64,000 bases of DNA from Turritopsis dohrnii (Eukaryota > Cnidaria > Hydrozoa > Anthoathecata > Oceaniidae), in NCBI GenBank assembly GCA_027922465.2, contig BQMF02000065.1:62001-126000 (forward strand), given 5' to 3'. The translations under genes were made by a program, and so were the position numbers. Positions 28,177-41,147 of this stretch are shown here, piece after piece. The notes beneath the pieces are model-generated. The model was not told the origin of the DNA, did not search any database, and saw nothing but the letters and a program-made list of their open reading frames with translations. Every line of letters begins with the position of its first letter. The first letter of the stretch is position 1.

Positions 28177-28203
28177 CCCCCCCCCCCCCCCCCCCCCCCC
28201 CCC
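28177..28203 (+). repeat. Poly-C tract, 27 nt
   Basis: Sits exactly where retrotransposon 2 loses its 3' end. Confidence 0.95.
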
Positions 28204-30215
28204 TCCTCCAAAATAAAACAACCTCCACCCTACTTGTCCTTTTGTATGTTAGTTTCTTACGCATTTTTAATAAGACGTGAAAATATTTTGCAATGATCTT
28301 CGTGTAATTTTTCTCTGATCAAACTCCATCTGTGCTTATTATTTTAGGACCACATCAAGATCACATTCAGTGTTAACATTTTCATAAGAAACTTTTACTT
28401 AATTAGAAAAATCAAGGTTCTGCAAAATTGTGTGGGTTGACGTCAACTAGTATCACATCTCCCCCCCTCCCCCGTCAACCAGCGTCAACTTTAGCATAAC
28501 CCCCCTCCCCCCTAACAGTTGACGTCATTTGTGAACAGTCCCTTATAAAAAACCCTTGATGTCTATTGATCTCTTAATTCGATTTAGTTTCTTTTTTCTT
28601 TAATTCCTACTGTCTAATTCTATTTCAAATTTTCCTTTTACCTGACAGAATTTAGCAGTGGTTTAATAGATTTTACTTTATATATTTTACTTTTATATAT
28701 TTTAGGTTTTATAACAGGTCCTTTATTGATAACAGATTTTATCTGAAAAAGTGAACCTGTTATGCCAAATAATAATAAAATATTTTCATCATGGGGAACC
28801 ATTGCATTGCATCTTCAATTTATTTTATAGAGTGAAAAATGTAAAAAGTGAAAAAAGTAGATGCACAGCGCGTATTTTTATTTTTGATGAATTAAAACCC
28901 GTGTTCTACACGCTGTTCTACACAGGATACTACATTCTAAACATTCTACATTCCAAACAATTGAGGAACTTTATCATACTAAAATTCATTATACTAAGCC
29001 TTTCTCTCTGTTCAGCTCACATCGATTAAAACCTGTAAATACTTTTTACACGGGTTACTATTTCTTCCCTATTTTCACTAGTTGTTCCCGATTATCCACT
29101 TTTGTTCCCTAACTCAAATTTTAAGGAGACGAAAATCGGGAACAATGTTCCCGAAATATCCACGTTTGGCTAATTTATCATATTTTGTGCGTTGTTGGCA
29201 CAAACTATAAAGCACTTTTCATGATGGTCCACAGACAGACGAGCAGTTTGATCATTTGGATCATCATGTCAGCAGTGGCGGATTTAGGGTATGTCGCAAT
29301 AGTCGCAAAGACTAACCTCTTTTTTTGCTAAAAAGGCTTTTTTTATGGTTCAGTAATTCTAAACTAGCATGTAGCTTTAGGTAAAAATGCCCCCGCGCTC
29401 AAGCATTCCAATTTGTACACACAGCAAGCTATACATTGCAAGCCTATACAACGGAAACAAAAACAAACAAAACTTTGTTACTTTTTGTTATCTCTTAGGC
29501 CTATGTCACACTGATGCTAATATACCTTTCAAAAAGTGTAAATGAGGCTTAACAAGTAATATCAGAAAGTATTTGCGACAAACAAAAGAAATGTGTGAAC
29601 TGAAACATGGATATGTACAGTGTGTCCCAGAGAATTTCGGTCTGGGATTTTAACAGCTCATAACTTTTCACACATATATCAGATTTCAGAATGTCAGTAT
29701 GCTGCGATTACGCAAGCACTCCTCAGACGATTGATTAACCGAACTTATCGAATTTAGATCTTTATTTAAAATATTTCTGCTTTGCTTTGATAATAATTAG
29801 TTAAGCCCAAACTTTTGTGTAAATAACAACACAATCAAAATTATATGTGAGAAATAGATGAGACTAGTGTTTAAAATAGCAAAAGCTTTTCGATAAAAAT
29901 CATCTTCAGTACATAAAAACATATAAACACTTGTCTGGCGGAATATTATTCTACACAATCAAAATTATTAATAAGGAAAAAAAGTATAATAAAACAAGAC
30001 GACAAATCTTTCAAATTAAGCAAAAACTTTTCGATATATTATCATTTTCAGTGCTTAAAGTAAAATGCTAAATTAATTTTAAAGATTTGTCGTCCTATTT
30101 TATCATTATATACATTACATTTTATATACATTACATTTCATATACATTTTATTATAATACATAATAAAAACAAAAAAAATATGTATTTGTCTAATTCTTT
30201 TTGCTGCAAGTTGAC
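28204..30215. other. Intergenic DNA with repeat fragments
   Basis: No gene. 29340-29615 is an inverted copy of the Helitron A interior at about 24345-24600. Two phrases, AGCAAAAGCTTTTCGATAAA (about 29878) and AGCAAAAACTTTTCGATATA (about 30023), are copies of a repeat also seen near 15880 and 51150. Confidence 0.55.
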
Positions 30216-30794
30216 TTTAAGATTGACTTTCTCATAGCAGGCATAGCTTTAAGATTGACTTTCTCATAGCAGGCATAGCTTTAAGATCGACTTTCTCATA
30301 GCAGGCATAGCTTTAAGATCGACTTTCTCATAGCAGGCATAGCTTTAAGATCGACTTTCTCATAGCAGGCATAGCTTTAAGATTGACTTTCTCATAGCAG
30401 GCATAGCTTTAAGATCGACTTTCTCATAGCAGGCATAGCTTTAAGATTGACTTTCTCATAGCAGGCATAGCTTTAAGATCGACTTTCTCATAGCAGGCAT
30501 AGCTTTAAGATCGACTTTCTCATAGCAGGCATAGCTTTAAGATTGACTTTCTCATAGCAGGCATAGCTTTAAGATCGACTTTCTCATAGCAGGCATAGCT
30601 TTAAGATTGACTTTCTCATAGCAGGCATAGCTTTAAGATCGACTTTCTCATAGCAGGCATAGCTTTAAGATTGACTTTCTCATAGCAGGCATAGCTTTAA
30701 GATTGACTTTCTCATAGCAGGCATAGCTTTAAGATTGACTTTCTCATAGCAGGCATAGCTTTAAGATTGACTTTCTCATAGCAGGCATAGCTTT
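30216..30794 (+). repeat. Minisatellite, 18 copies of a 32-bp unit
   Basis: Units spaced exactly 32 bp from 30219 to 30763 are essentially identical except for one base: AAGATTGAC or AAGATCGAC. Reading that base gives T T C C C T C T C C T C T C T T T T. The array begins and ends abruptly in AT-rich DNA. There are no spacers. Confidence 0.97.
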
Positions 30795-30869
30795 GTTGTC
30801 AATTTTTAATTTTAGTGTCTTGTTTTCAGCTTATTTGATTTTGACAACATTCTGTTCAAGTTTCTTTAA

Positions 30870-31595
30870 AGGGAAATTAAGCCTTAAAATTTCTTTTCTG
30901 ATTTTGAGCATGAAATACTTCATTTATCCTAGAGGAACACCTTTTTATGTATAAAAGGTATTCCAAATGAAAAAAACTGCTAAAAAAACAACTTAGTTAA
31001 ATCGCCATTACAGCTTTCGTTATAAATATCATGACGTCACAGAGCGAATTTCATTTGCAGAAATATCAGACGTAGGCAGCACATGATCGCATGTTTTTTA
31101 CGTCTATGTTCTAAAGATGCGAGAAAAGGTAGAAAAACAACATAAACACGAAAATATTTATCATTCATCAACGTAAATGTAAAATAAGTTTATCAGCAAC
31201 GATTCAAGAAAAATAAAAACAGTCATTACCGAAGATTTCATTTTTTATACATCCAAAATATATACATTTGTTTAAAAACTCGCTTACGCACGTATACCTG
31301 CTATAAATCTAAAACGTAATACTTTTTAATAAAGGTTTTATATCACGAAGAACTTAATAACTTTCATCAACAAAAACAAAATATTGTAGTTTATGTAATC
31401 TTTACAAAAACAGCGATCGCGCTGTGACGTCAAAATTTCCATCTCAGAGCACTGCAATGGCGTCCGTTGTTAGATACTAAATAACGAAAAACTGAGTATA
31501 ATTATCATTTAAGATAATTTTTAATGATCACAGAAGATCAATGAGACCTTTCTGCAGCTAATATAAAAAGTTTTTGATAAAGGCTTAATTTCCCT
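30870..31595. mobile_element. 726-bp MITE with TTAA target sites
   Basis: Terminal inverted repeats AGGGAAATTAAGCC / GGCTTAATTTCCCT are each flanked by TTAA (30866-30869 and 31596-31599), as left by piggyBac or Kolobok transposases. No transposase ORF. The interior carries two perfect TGACGTCA palindromes (31032-31039 and 31425-31432). Confidence 0.85.
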
Positions 31596-31827
31596 TTAAA
31601 ATAACGTCATGTAGACTTTCATTTGCATATTTTACCATCAGTGATGTAATTAGAATTGTCTGTACAATGTTTTCCACTCTGTGTACAAATATATAAAATG
31701 TTTGTTACTGTTCGAGAAGTTGCTTTTTGATAGCATATGGAATGTACCCAGAAACATAATATAGAGTTTTTTCTTCTACTGGTGTCAACTTTAAACGACA
31801 GTCGTTTAAACCTGGCTCCGTGCAACA

Positions 31828-31980
31828 ATGAAACAAAAACGCTTCAATTCGATAGCGATACTAAACACTCATAAAGATTTGGTTGATGGATTATCTCTGA
31901 TTGATATTGCAAATGAATTTGTAAAAGCGAAACCAACGAGGTACAACAGTTTTGGATTATTCATAGAATCAGACATGTAA
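31828..31980 (+). pseudogene. hAT transposase C-terminal remnant
   Basis: A 50-aa frame (KQKRFNSIAILNTHKDLV then IANEFVKAKPTR) resembles the C-terminal dimerisation end of hAT transposases. In those, a run such as ERLNSLAIL is followed by a short acidic tail. Upstream the frame is broken by stops and no catalytic core is seen, so this is a relic. Confidence 0.6.
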
Positions 31981-33087
31981 AATTCTACCACTGAAACCTC
32001 TTTGTTTAGTATCTTATCAGTAAGAAACATTTGCTATGAACATATCACATTTGACGGCACACTGCACAAAAACTGATTTTGTTTTTCATATTATGCCTGA
32101 TTATTTCGCATCTAGAAATAATTCTGTTACATAATTATCTCCAGATGTGAAATGGACAGGCACAATTTGATAAATACGATTCCAATTGTGTTGCAGGAAG
32201 AACTTTTTTAGTTTAAGCGTACAGAGCATTTATAGCTTTTTGGGGTCCTTCACCAGGAAAGTTTTAAAGAGTTTAAAACGTTTCCAAAACTACTTTGAGT
32301 AAAACCATATAAGGTTTCCGTTTCAAGCTGAATTTGTTTGACATCGGAAATTATCCGAACACCTTTATCAATGCAGATCTCCAATTAAGTGCACCCGGAA
32401 AACGTCTGTTTCCTTAATCTTTTCTTTTGAAAAATATTTGTTAAACTGCCTCGATTTTACAGGCGCATTAAACCATGTAGGCTCCTGGGTATGCTTAAGA
32501 TATTCTTATTTTTAATAAAAGTTAGTCCGATTATCTTTGTAAACATGTTGAGCATAAATTAAAAAGCATATTTATGTTGTCATGATGTTGTCAATTGTCA
32601 CTTTGTTCCATACTTATGTGGAAAGTGATTTACTCTTTTCAACTAACTAGATTTATCGGGAGAAAACTCTTTTATTATTTTTAGAATATTGGTGCTTGTT
32701 TTGGCACTCTGAGTAAATAATATTCGCAAAATTGCTTTTGGACCCCACCAGGGGGCTTACAGCGCCCCCTGGATCCCAGCTGCTAAAACAACGAGCTGTC
32801 GCTCGTTGATCAGCAGCATTGCTGCTGATTTTGGCCCCTCCACTTCAAAATATACGGCGCGGCCCCTGCGACTTGCTTCCACAAAACAATTTTGCTTTAA
32901 CATTAACTTGAAAAAAACTCAAGCACAGTGTTTTCATGCAGGAAATGAATTATATCTTTCCAGGAGTTCATAATATCTAACTTTATGAAATTTCGAAAAC
33001 ATCAACTCTCTTTATGTACTGAAATCAATAACACCAAGTTGATGTTGACTGTGTGTATCTGTGTAATTGTGAGCAAAGTTCAATATG
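31981..33087. other. Intergenic DNA left of the large element
   Basis: No gene. 32755-32880 holds a GC-richer repeat-like stretch with inverted motifs (CCAGGGGGCTTACAGCGCCC; ACGAGCTGTCGCTCGT). The 6-bp target duplication AATATG of the large element is at 33082-33087. Confidence 0.55.
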
Positions 33088-33265
33088 TACGGAAGCCCAT
33101 TAGTGCCATTTGCCGTTTGAGTTTTCAATTCTAGAGAACGTAGTTTTTCTCACTTTTCACTTTACTTACTTACGGTAAGTCTAGAGAACGCAGTTATTCC
33201 CACTTTTCACTTTACTTACGGTAAGTCTAGAGAATGCAGTTATTCCCACTTTTCACTTTACTTAC
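33088..33265 (+). repeat. Left terminal inverted repeat with three tandem units
   Basis: After the unique tip, CTAGAGAAC recurs at 33131, 33181 and 33227 in units containing CACTTTTCACTTTACTTACG. It matches the right end apart from a 2-bp indel in the tip and one fewer unit. Such subterminal repeats are usually transposase binding sites. Confidence 0.92.
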
Positions 33266-33779
33266 GCAGTTTTTCGAAACTCCTGGTGCATTCCTTGTTA
33301 CCATGCAGTTGTGCTTTCACAAAGAAACTCTTTTATCTCTGCGGGTGAGTTCAAAAACAAATTCACAAAATAAATATGGCGGCAGCAGCACGAGGAGGAA
33401 CTGGAGACACAGACGAGGTTCGTTAATCTTATGATGCATCTCTTATTTTTTTTCTTGCTGTGGTAATTGGTTCGTGTTCATTTTCTGTCTAAAGTTTCTT
33501 TTTTGCGCTATGGCTTGCTTGACAAAAAGTAACTGTATATATACAATTCGAACTTTATTTTCCTTCTTTTAGATTGTTGAATTTTTGAAGAAGAGAGGCT
33601 ATCCTCCTTCAACAATCAAAAATGTAAAAGATTCTAAGGTAAAAAAAATTTCTGGCACTTATTTTTCCATGAATATGTTTAATGCCTAATTTTAAAAACT
33701 TCGAAGTATATACTTGTCTCTTTCATTTCTATATTTTTGTTGTGTTTCAGATGCAGTTTTTAGTATACCGTAAAACGGG

Positions 33780-36122
33780 GTGACTTGAAACAAAATTCGG
33801 CGTTTTTTGAAATGATTTGCTCATAACTTTTAATCTAAGAAAGTAATTACTATGAAATTTTGAAAAAAGGTCCATTCATCTTTTGTCTTTCAGATAACGA
33901 AGTGTTCAAACTAATTGATGCACACCACCTCAAGTTATTGCTTCACAAAGTACACCTACTGAAATTTATCGTGCGGGGGTGACTTGAAACAGTGCTGTTT
34001 GCACAAAAATGTTGTTGTATAGAGCGCCAAAACAGAAAACGTGTGATCTACGATTACTTGCGTATAAAACATAAATTAAAATAATTTGTTATTGCCAGTT
34101 TCATTTTTATTAAGCGATGGAGAGTGTTAGTAAATTTTGAAAACTCAAAATTTCAGAATGGTAAAACATTGTAAAAAATAAGTTATCTGAAGCCATTAAA
34201 ATCATTAAGCGTGTGATAACGTAATTGTTTCAGAAACAATATCGAAAGCAGGCAAGATGAATTTGAATTTATAGCTAGTTTACACGACGAGGTCGGGGAA
34301 GTTCATGGCTCGCTTATAAAAATTCTACAATTTCATTGGTCAAAGGATACTCTTGTACATTTGGTCCGAAATATTTAATAATGGTACTACAGCTATGTGA
34401 CGATCGTGTCGCAAACTTTTCTTTGAATCACAGAGATTTAAGTCTAACAATGTGCTTTAGTCTTGATCTTTTATCACTTCCTTTGGCGAGCTGGTGAGCG
34501 GGATTTTTTGCATCTTTTATTGTTACAAATAATGGTTGTAGTTGGTAAATTAGTAAATGATGTAACTAGTATCAATATAAAATAATAACACTGCTTTCTA
34601 CCATGCATGATGCAACTAGGTATACCCATGTGGTCAAACCACAGACGAAAAAGACGTTCCCCACATTCCCCAAATCGTTAATATTCATGGTTCCAATCAG
34701 CCTTTCTAAGGCGCTATTTCCTTTTCGCACCCCCTGCCATATTTTTTTACTAGTTAGCTCTTCATCACGGAGATAAAAATAACCCTAATCCTAACCCTGA
34801 CCACCCTAACCCTGACCCTAACCCTGACCCTGGACGGAGAGTGGGGGGTGCCAAAAGGAAATAGCACCCCTTTCTAATTCTGCATGCATTATAAACAATG
34901 TCATGGGCAACACTTTACTTAGTCCAAAAAAAACTAAATAAACAAAACCAGTGTATGGATAAAACAAGACCAAGGCATCGTTTAAACAAAGAAATTAAAT
35001 ATTGAGGCTATGCAACTCATCATATTATCATCCTAATAATTAGCCTTATGGCTTATATACTATTTGCTGATGATAACCAAGCAAAATGCCACATAGTAAG
35101 TTAAGTTGTGAGGAATGTGTTTGTTATTAAAAACATGTTCATTTTTTGAACATGTGACAATTTGTATATGATCATATTTGCTCTTCCTTTTTTCGGTAGG
35201 GACGGTGACAAAAGAAACAGAAAAAAACATTAACTGGAACTAGTTGAATGGTAAGTACTCTTATTCTGACATTTTCCAAGTTCAAACAAATTTCCATGTA
35301 GACTCATCAAAGTAATTAGTGATTGTCAGATAGCAATCGCTGTGAGTTCTGGAGTTGTGTTAAATAATGTTATCTTGTTGCTCTTTAAAAAGATAATTTC
35401 TAACTAAAGGCTTATATATTTGAAACTAAAAATGTGGTAATAAGGTTTTGAATATAGTGCTTACCTAGTTTAGTACACACATTTTACCTTACAGGACTGT
35501 ACAACTGCCAGACTGGATACAGTGTAGCAAGGAAATTATACAGATATGTTGATTTACTTTTTTAATTTTGTTTTTACTTTGTTATGAATGACTTTCTAAA
35601 TTTATTTTATTAGTTCCTAAGTTTCATTTGGCGTATATACCAAACATTTCACCAATGGACAAATTTCTTCAGGAAAATAGAGAAATCTTTAACCTTTAAC
35701 TTCCTTAATCATGGTTAGAAATTTGTTTTATATATAACTAATAGTTTTGTGATTATCTTTTGTGGGTATTTGGAGAAAACCCGTGATCAGAAAAATATAT
35801 ATCGAAGTTACAAACAATGCGTCACAGATAATCATATAGGTTGTCTGTCTCTATTTTTTTAAGAGGAAACACTTTGACTGCTTATAAAGACAAATTGACT
35901 TGTAATTTGTGACAGATGTGTATGTAAATGTGTAGTTAATGATATTACTTTATGTAAATATCATTCATTGTATTCATGATATAACACTAAGGAAGATAAT
36001 TCTGAAACCATAATAAATCCTTTAAATTTTTAATTTATAACATTTTGATTAATGTCTGTTATGATCTTGTTATGATTTGCTTTAGTTTATTGGTTTGGAA
36101 CCTGAGATAGTTGGTTAGGACA
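33780..36122. other. Left non-coding part of the KDZ element
   Basis: No coding exon recognised before the KDZ start codon; it probably holds promoter and 5' UTR sequence. It contains a small MITE at 34710-34868. Confidence 0.5.
34710..34868. mobile_element. 159-bp MITE with internal telomere-like repeats
   Basis: Terminal inverted repeats GGCGCTATTTCCTTTTCGCA / TGCCAAAAGGAAATAGCACC (imperfect). The centre (34783-34832) is a degenerate run of ACCCTAA and ACCCTGA units, resembling the animal telomere repeat but interrupted. Confidence 0.75.
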
Positions 36123-39100
36123 ATGGATCAGCAAAACACATCATCAACAAGTATGGCATGCATCAATGGTACTACCTACTCCTCCACGAATGTCTATTCC
36201 TTCAGTCAAAATATTTTCATTTTTAATAACATACTATCTTAAAGATAATGTAGCAGACTGTCTACTATGCATCCCTTTCTGAAGTTCAATGCAATTAGAT
36301 TGGTATCTTACACTTATTTTAAACAATTTAGAGCATACAGAAGATGATCATTTGCAGCAAAGCAGTATGCTACATTTGTCTACAAATAATGGTTAGTATG
36401 TTCATTTATATTCAACTGACAATATATAACATTGTTGGCATAAATGTTTATGAATGTGCATTATTATGTATTTTTCTTTTTTATAGAAAGTGTTGAAAGA
36501 TTTTCTGCTTTGCTTATAAATTCACTGGAAGCTGCAAACTACGAAAAACACATCCAGCAGTCAATTACTTCGACCATATTCCTTGAAGATCCATCTAAAA
36601 AGCATACGTTGGGAACTCCACATATGTTAGTTGTTGAAAAGCAGATATTGTTACTAGCTTCATATCCAAATTGTACTGATGGAATTCTCTACTGTATACC
36701 ACTGGTGTTTAATTTGAATGGACAATTTATCTTATATTTGAGGTATGTGAAGAACATTTAAAAATACAAATATCTTCTTGCTTTCAAATCATATGTTTAT
36801 TGTATTATTTTCTCTTCAGGTGTTTTGAATCTGGTGTTTTGAAACAGTTTCTCCAAAGCAATTGGAAATGTTTATTTGCAGATTTAATTAAAAAGTTTAA
36901 TATTCAAGAATGTTATATTATGCATATTTTCAATGACTGGGACATTGCAGCAACATTACAACATCGTGAAAATTTGAAACCTGGTTAGTAAAAAGGATTA
37001 TATTCTCTATCTTCTGGTTCTAATGCTATGATCTTTTCTTATGTCTTCACTATAAATCATCTTATTCAGTGGCTTTACTTTTTTTAGATACTACACCTGC
37101 CAAAAATTCAGTTATGTTTAAAAATATAACTCAGCACAATAAAACATCAGTGTCAAAATATTTACCACTTGCCCATGCTACAATCCAGAAACAATTTGAT
37201 GAATATGCACCTGGTTATGTGGTGTTTTGCAAACGAATGTCCCGTTATTCAAAGGACAGTTGTAGTGCTGATAACTAGTGAGCTTTATAAACTTATTAGC
37301 TTTGGTATGAAACCTGCTAGCCTCTTTCCATCTAATTAATTCATTTTGTTTTAGTTATTTCAAGTTGCACAATCTTGGGGATTCTCTTTTGTGGGACAGA
37401 AAAATAAAAGATTACATGCTAGATCCACATCTTAATCAACTTTCTATTAATGGTGCAGTCGAAAAATTCAAAGATGTTGAATTTCTTTCTGTAGAGCAAC
37501 AGTTTTTCGTGTTATCTTCATGCCCCAATTATCATCATTGGGCTTCAAGTAAAGCACACGGAGTCAAAAAGGAAGAGCATTTCCTACCTAAAGGAAAATC
37601 ACCACGCCACCAGATTATGACTACTGTTCTTAGTAGGATTTTAGAACTTGACAATGAAAGTAGTGAAATAGATAAGATAAGAGCTCACTTAAAAACTATT
37701 CTTTCTTTTGTGGATGCTAACAAGTATCATATTGTTCCAGTCAATTTGCCTCACTTTTCGTTGGAACGAACATCAGTAAATCCTCGAAAACGTGTCAAAC
37801 TTAACTCAAATGATTTGCTAGACTTCCTTGGAATAACAGATGAAGAGTATGACACAATGAAAATCCAAACAACAGTTGGTACCCAATCTATCTACAATTC
37901 CTTTAAAAGCAACCTCATTGGAGATGGAACTCTACTATGGCGAGTGAAGTTACCTAACGATGAAATTGTGGTTATGAATGATTACAACTCGGAAACCGGA
38001 AATTTTAAGGTGGCAATATAATATGCTTTTAAAAACTGTTACATTGGTTGTAACTTTATCAGTCCTCTAAATATGTTTTATATTTCTAATTTCTTTTTTG
38101 CAGTTTAATGAATACGTGATAGTAACAAAGACAATGATGGAAGGTAGAATGACATACACTTGTACATGTGAAACATATAGAACGTTGATGTCAACAGTGT
38201 TGGTTAATTTCGGTGAAAATGATTGGGAAGGGATTACTTGTTGTCATTGTAGGATTTTTGCAGAAATTCATGACATGGTAAGATGGTAGTATATAGAGGA
38301 TCTAGAAATTGTAATGTCATTACAACGGTGTTTATACTAACGGTAATTTAATTTTTCATAGAATGTTGAAAGCATCTCAGATAGCTTGTTAGTCAAAAAA
38401 ATAAAAACTGGTATCGATACTGCAAAAGAACCGGTTGTTAACTTGCCATCAACCTACGCAGATATTGAGAAGTTTTCTGTGTGTGTTGGTTTCGATGTTG
38501 AGTTTGCGCACATGTTTAAATCGAAATCAAACAACCAAGTATATGTTAAGTGTTGCTCTGGAATTTGCCAGAGTCAGTTCAATAAGAAGATAAACATCAT
38601 TCAACTTAATACATGTACTACGCTGTGTCCACATCTTAAATTCCTTAAATGCCATCTGGACTTTCGCAAAAATGAATATGCTATGCTGCAAACGTGTAAT
38701 GCCGATGAGGTAAATGAATCAGATGTTGATGATGCTAATATCGGTGATGATGATGATGATAACAACGAAGAATGTGTCAATGAATTTCTAGAAGAAGATG
38801 GCGATGAAAGGAATGTTTCCGATGAATTTAACGAAGTAAGTTTTCATGTTGCCCAGCTGATGTTTTCATTTATAAAAGTTTTTGAATAGAAGGGACGGTA
38901 AAGAGAAAAAGAAACAGAAGTACACATATATAAACCTTGCTATATTGACTATTTGTTTCTTTCTTCAGCGGAGAGTTCCATTTAATCAATCTGATGGCTT
39001 TTGGAGATTTTATTCGCCATACCAGCGCAAAGTTGGTAATGATCCTTTCGATGACCAGTTAATTAAAAATTGCCTAGATCGACAGACGTATATATACAAA

Positions 39101-40920
39101 ATTAAAAATTCCGATTTCCATGTGTCAATGTTTCCGAGCTGTAAAACAGAAGTTTGTGAATGCAAGGTAAATGTAGTCCAAGCTTTAATATGTATCATTT
39201 ATGTATTTAGTCTTCGTGTTTTATCATTGACAACCTTTTATAATTTAGCTCCCTTGGCCAAAAGACGGAACTGGGCAATTCCTATACCAATTTGATTGCG
39301 TTTCAACATTGTACACGAAGCTTGCGTGTATTTCCGTGAATGTCTTTTCCATTATTTGCCGGAATAAAACATGCACGATCAGTTGGAATGGTGCTTGCGA
39401 AAATATTTACCGCATTTCCGGATTAGTTTGTATCGGTGAAGAGGTCTGCTGGGAATTTATCGATATGGTAACAGAAATGAAGTGCAACTTCAAGGCATTT
39501 TGTTCTCTAATGAACAAAACGTACATCCGCCACCAATCCCCTAGATTGTTTATGTCAGCAAAAACATTTCGGAAGTTATTTTTTTCGTGGGCTTCTAGTC
39601 AAAGTCGTGAATTTCGTACCCCGTGCCATTGGTGTGGATTTACTCCTAAAGTTCTGGCTTGCGATGCAACGAAGGTTGGCATTCACCAGAAACATTGTAG
39701 CATAAAACCAGTTGAGCCTTCCATACGTACCGATTTACAAAATACCCTTCATCGCCGTTTCGATAGATGTTTTCTCGCATATCCTCAAAAGTCTGACGAT
39801 ATACCAATATCCAAGCAAAAAGAAACCGAAAAGATTATCCGAGAGTCACGCATTCATCTCAAAGAACTTACGAAGTTCCCAGTCACACTCGATTTGACAG
39901 AAATTCAATTGGCTCAGAAGAATCGAAATCTACTAGCTGTTTTCCCAGCTGATGGCAAGAAGTTATTGGAACGATTTATTAACAAAGAACTTTCTCCAAA
40001 GCAACATATTGCCGCAGCGAAGTTTTTCCATCTTCTTAGTTTTGATGCTCCTTTAAGGGCATTAATTTCTTTATCAACGGTTTCATTGCTATCGACGCTG
40101 TCAGTAACGTCAGTTCCAATATCTGCAGTGCGTTGTCATTCTCCTCATTTATCCGATTTTCTTCAAGAATTCTATGTTAATGGTTCACTGGATCATGATG
40201 CTTTTGCTATAGTTTCTTATCTTCGTGATAAAGTAAAAGACATTCACAAGAGCGATATCGAGCCAGAAAATTGTTTGCCGATTCCTGGCTCATATAACCC
40301 TCCTCAGTTTGGCCGGGCGTATTATTTTTCGGCAAGTGGAGAACAGATCAGACGACCACGATCATTCAGTGTAGATGTCAACCCACATAATAATCATGAT
40401 GATCAGCCTTCGACCTCCTCCTGCAAAAAGATCTACCCAGTTGTAACCAAAAAGGGAACCAATTTTTGTTTTTATGGTTTTGTCCAATGCATGGACACTG
40501 TTATGGTTGCCACATTGTAAACGGAAGTGAAGGAAGAAAAGATCCGGCCTATTCCCTTTACACCCATCTTGAAAAGCCGCCAGAAGTAATTTTTTACGAC
40601 TTTGCTTGTGGTTTGGAGGAATACTGCTTAAATCGTGAAGCAGGATACTTTAAAGATACGAGATTTTATCATGACATCTTCCACGGATTTAGTCACAGCT
40701 GTTCTTCGCTTTACAGTAGCAAAGCAATGCAAGATCTTCGTGTCGTTAACACTAGTATATGTGAGCAATTTAATTCATACCTTCAATGTATCAAGGCCTC
40801 AGCTAAGCAGATGTCGCAAGAGCATTTCATGTTTTTCATCCAGTACATGATAAATATATGGAATGAGAAAAAGAAAAAGTTGTTCGATCAAAAACTTCAG
40901 ATTGCTTTATCGGGTGCTGA
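36123..40920 (+). CDS. KDZ-family transposase (HMGXB3-like), 10 exons, one frameshift
   Basis: Exons: 36123-36168, 36332-36391, 36487-36742, 36820-36983, 37088-37277, 37355-38009, 38104-38277, 38362-38835, 38969-39166, 39249-40920; total about 1296 aa. In order: a conserved N-terminal domain; a SWIM-like zinc finger (YTCTCETY ... GITCCHC, exon 7); an acidic tract (DDDDDNNEE near 38750); a cysteine cluster (CRNKTCTISWNGAC). The KDZ core has D in VLACDATKVGI, D in IFYDFAC, H and C in DIFHGFSHSC, and E in SICEQFNSY. The frame slips by one base in the T-run near 40465-40474, between GTNFCF and WFCPMHGHCYG, so this copy is probably dead or mis-sequenced. A donor (GA|GTAAGT) at 40921 implies at least one further 3' exon, not found. 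It is the transposase of the surrounding 18.5-kb element. Confidence 0.85.
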
Positions 40921-41147
40921 GTAAGTGCGTTTTCTTTTTTTACTTAGAGTAATAAAATTTCTTTTTGTTAATAATTTGCATCACAGTAGCAGCAAATATC
41001 CTTCTTTTTAATACGAAAGAGAAATAATTGCAAAACATTAAATGTTTCTTCTATATCTATTTCCCTTTTCGTTATCAAATGATAGCCCATATCCTGATGA
41101 CCTTGCAAATAAGATGGCAAAATAAGTAATTACCTTGAGATATTTGC

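Noticed and set aside
30216..30794. CRISPR array
   Set aside because: Repeats are contiguous 32-bp units without spacers, in a eukaryotic sequence.
34783..34832. Interstitial telomere or chromosome fusion point
   Set aside because: The run is short, degenerate and lies inside a MITE with its own inverted repeats.
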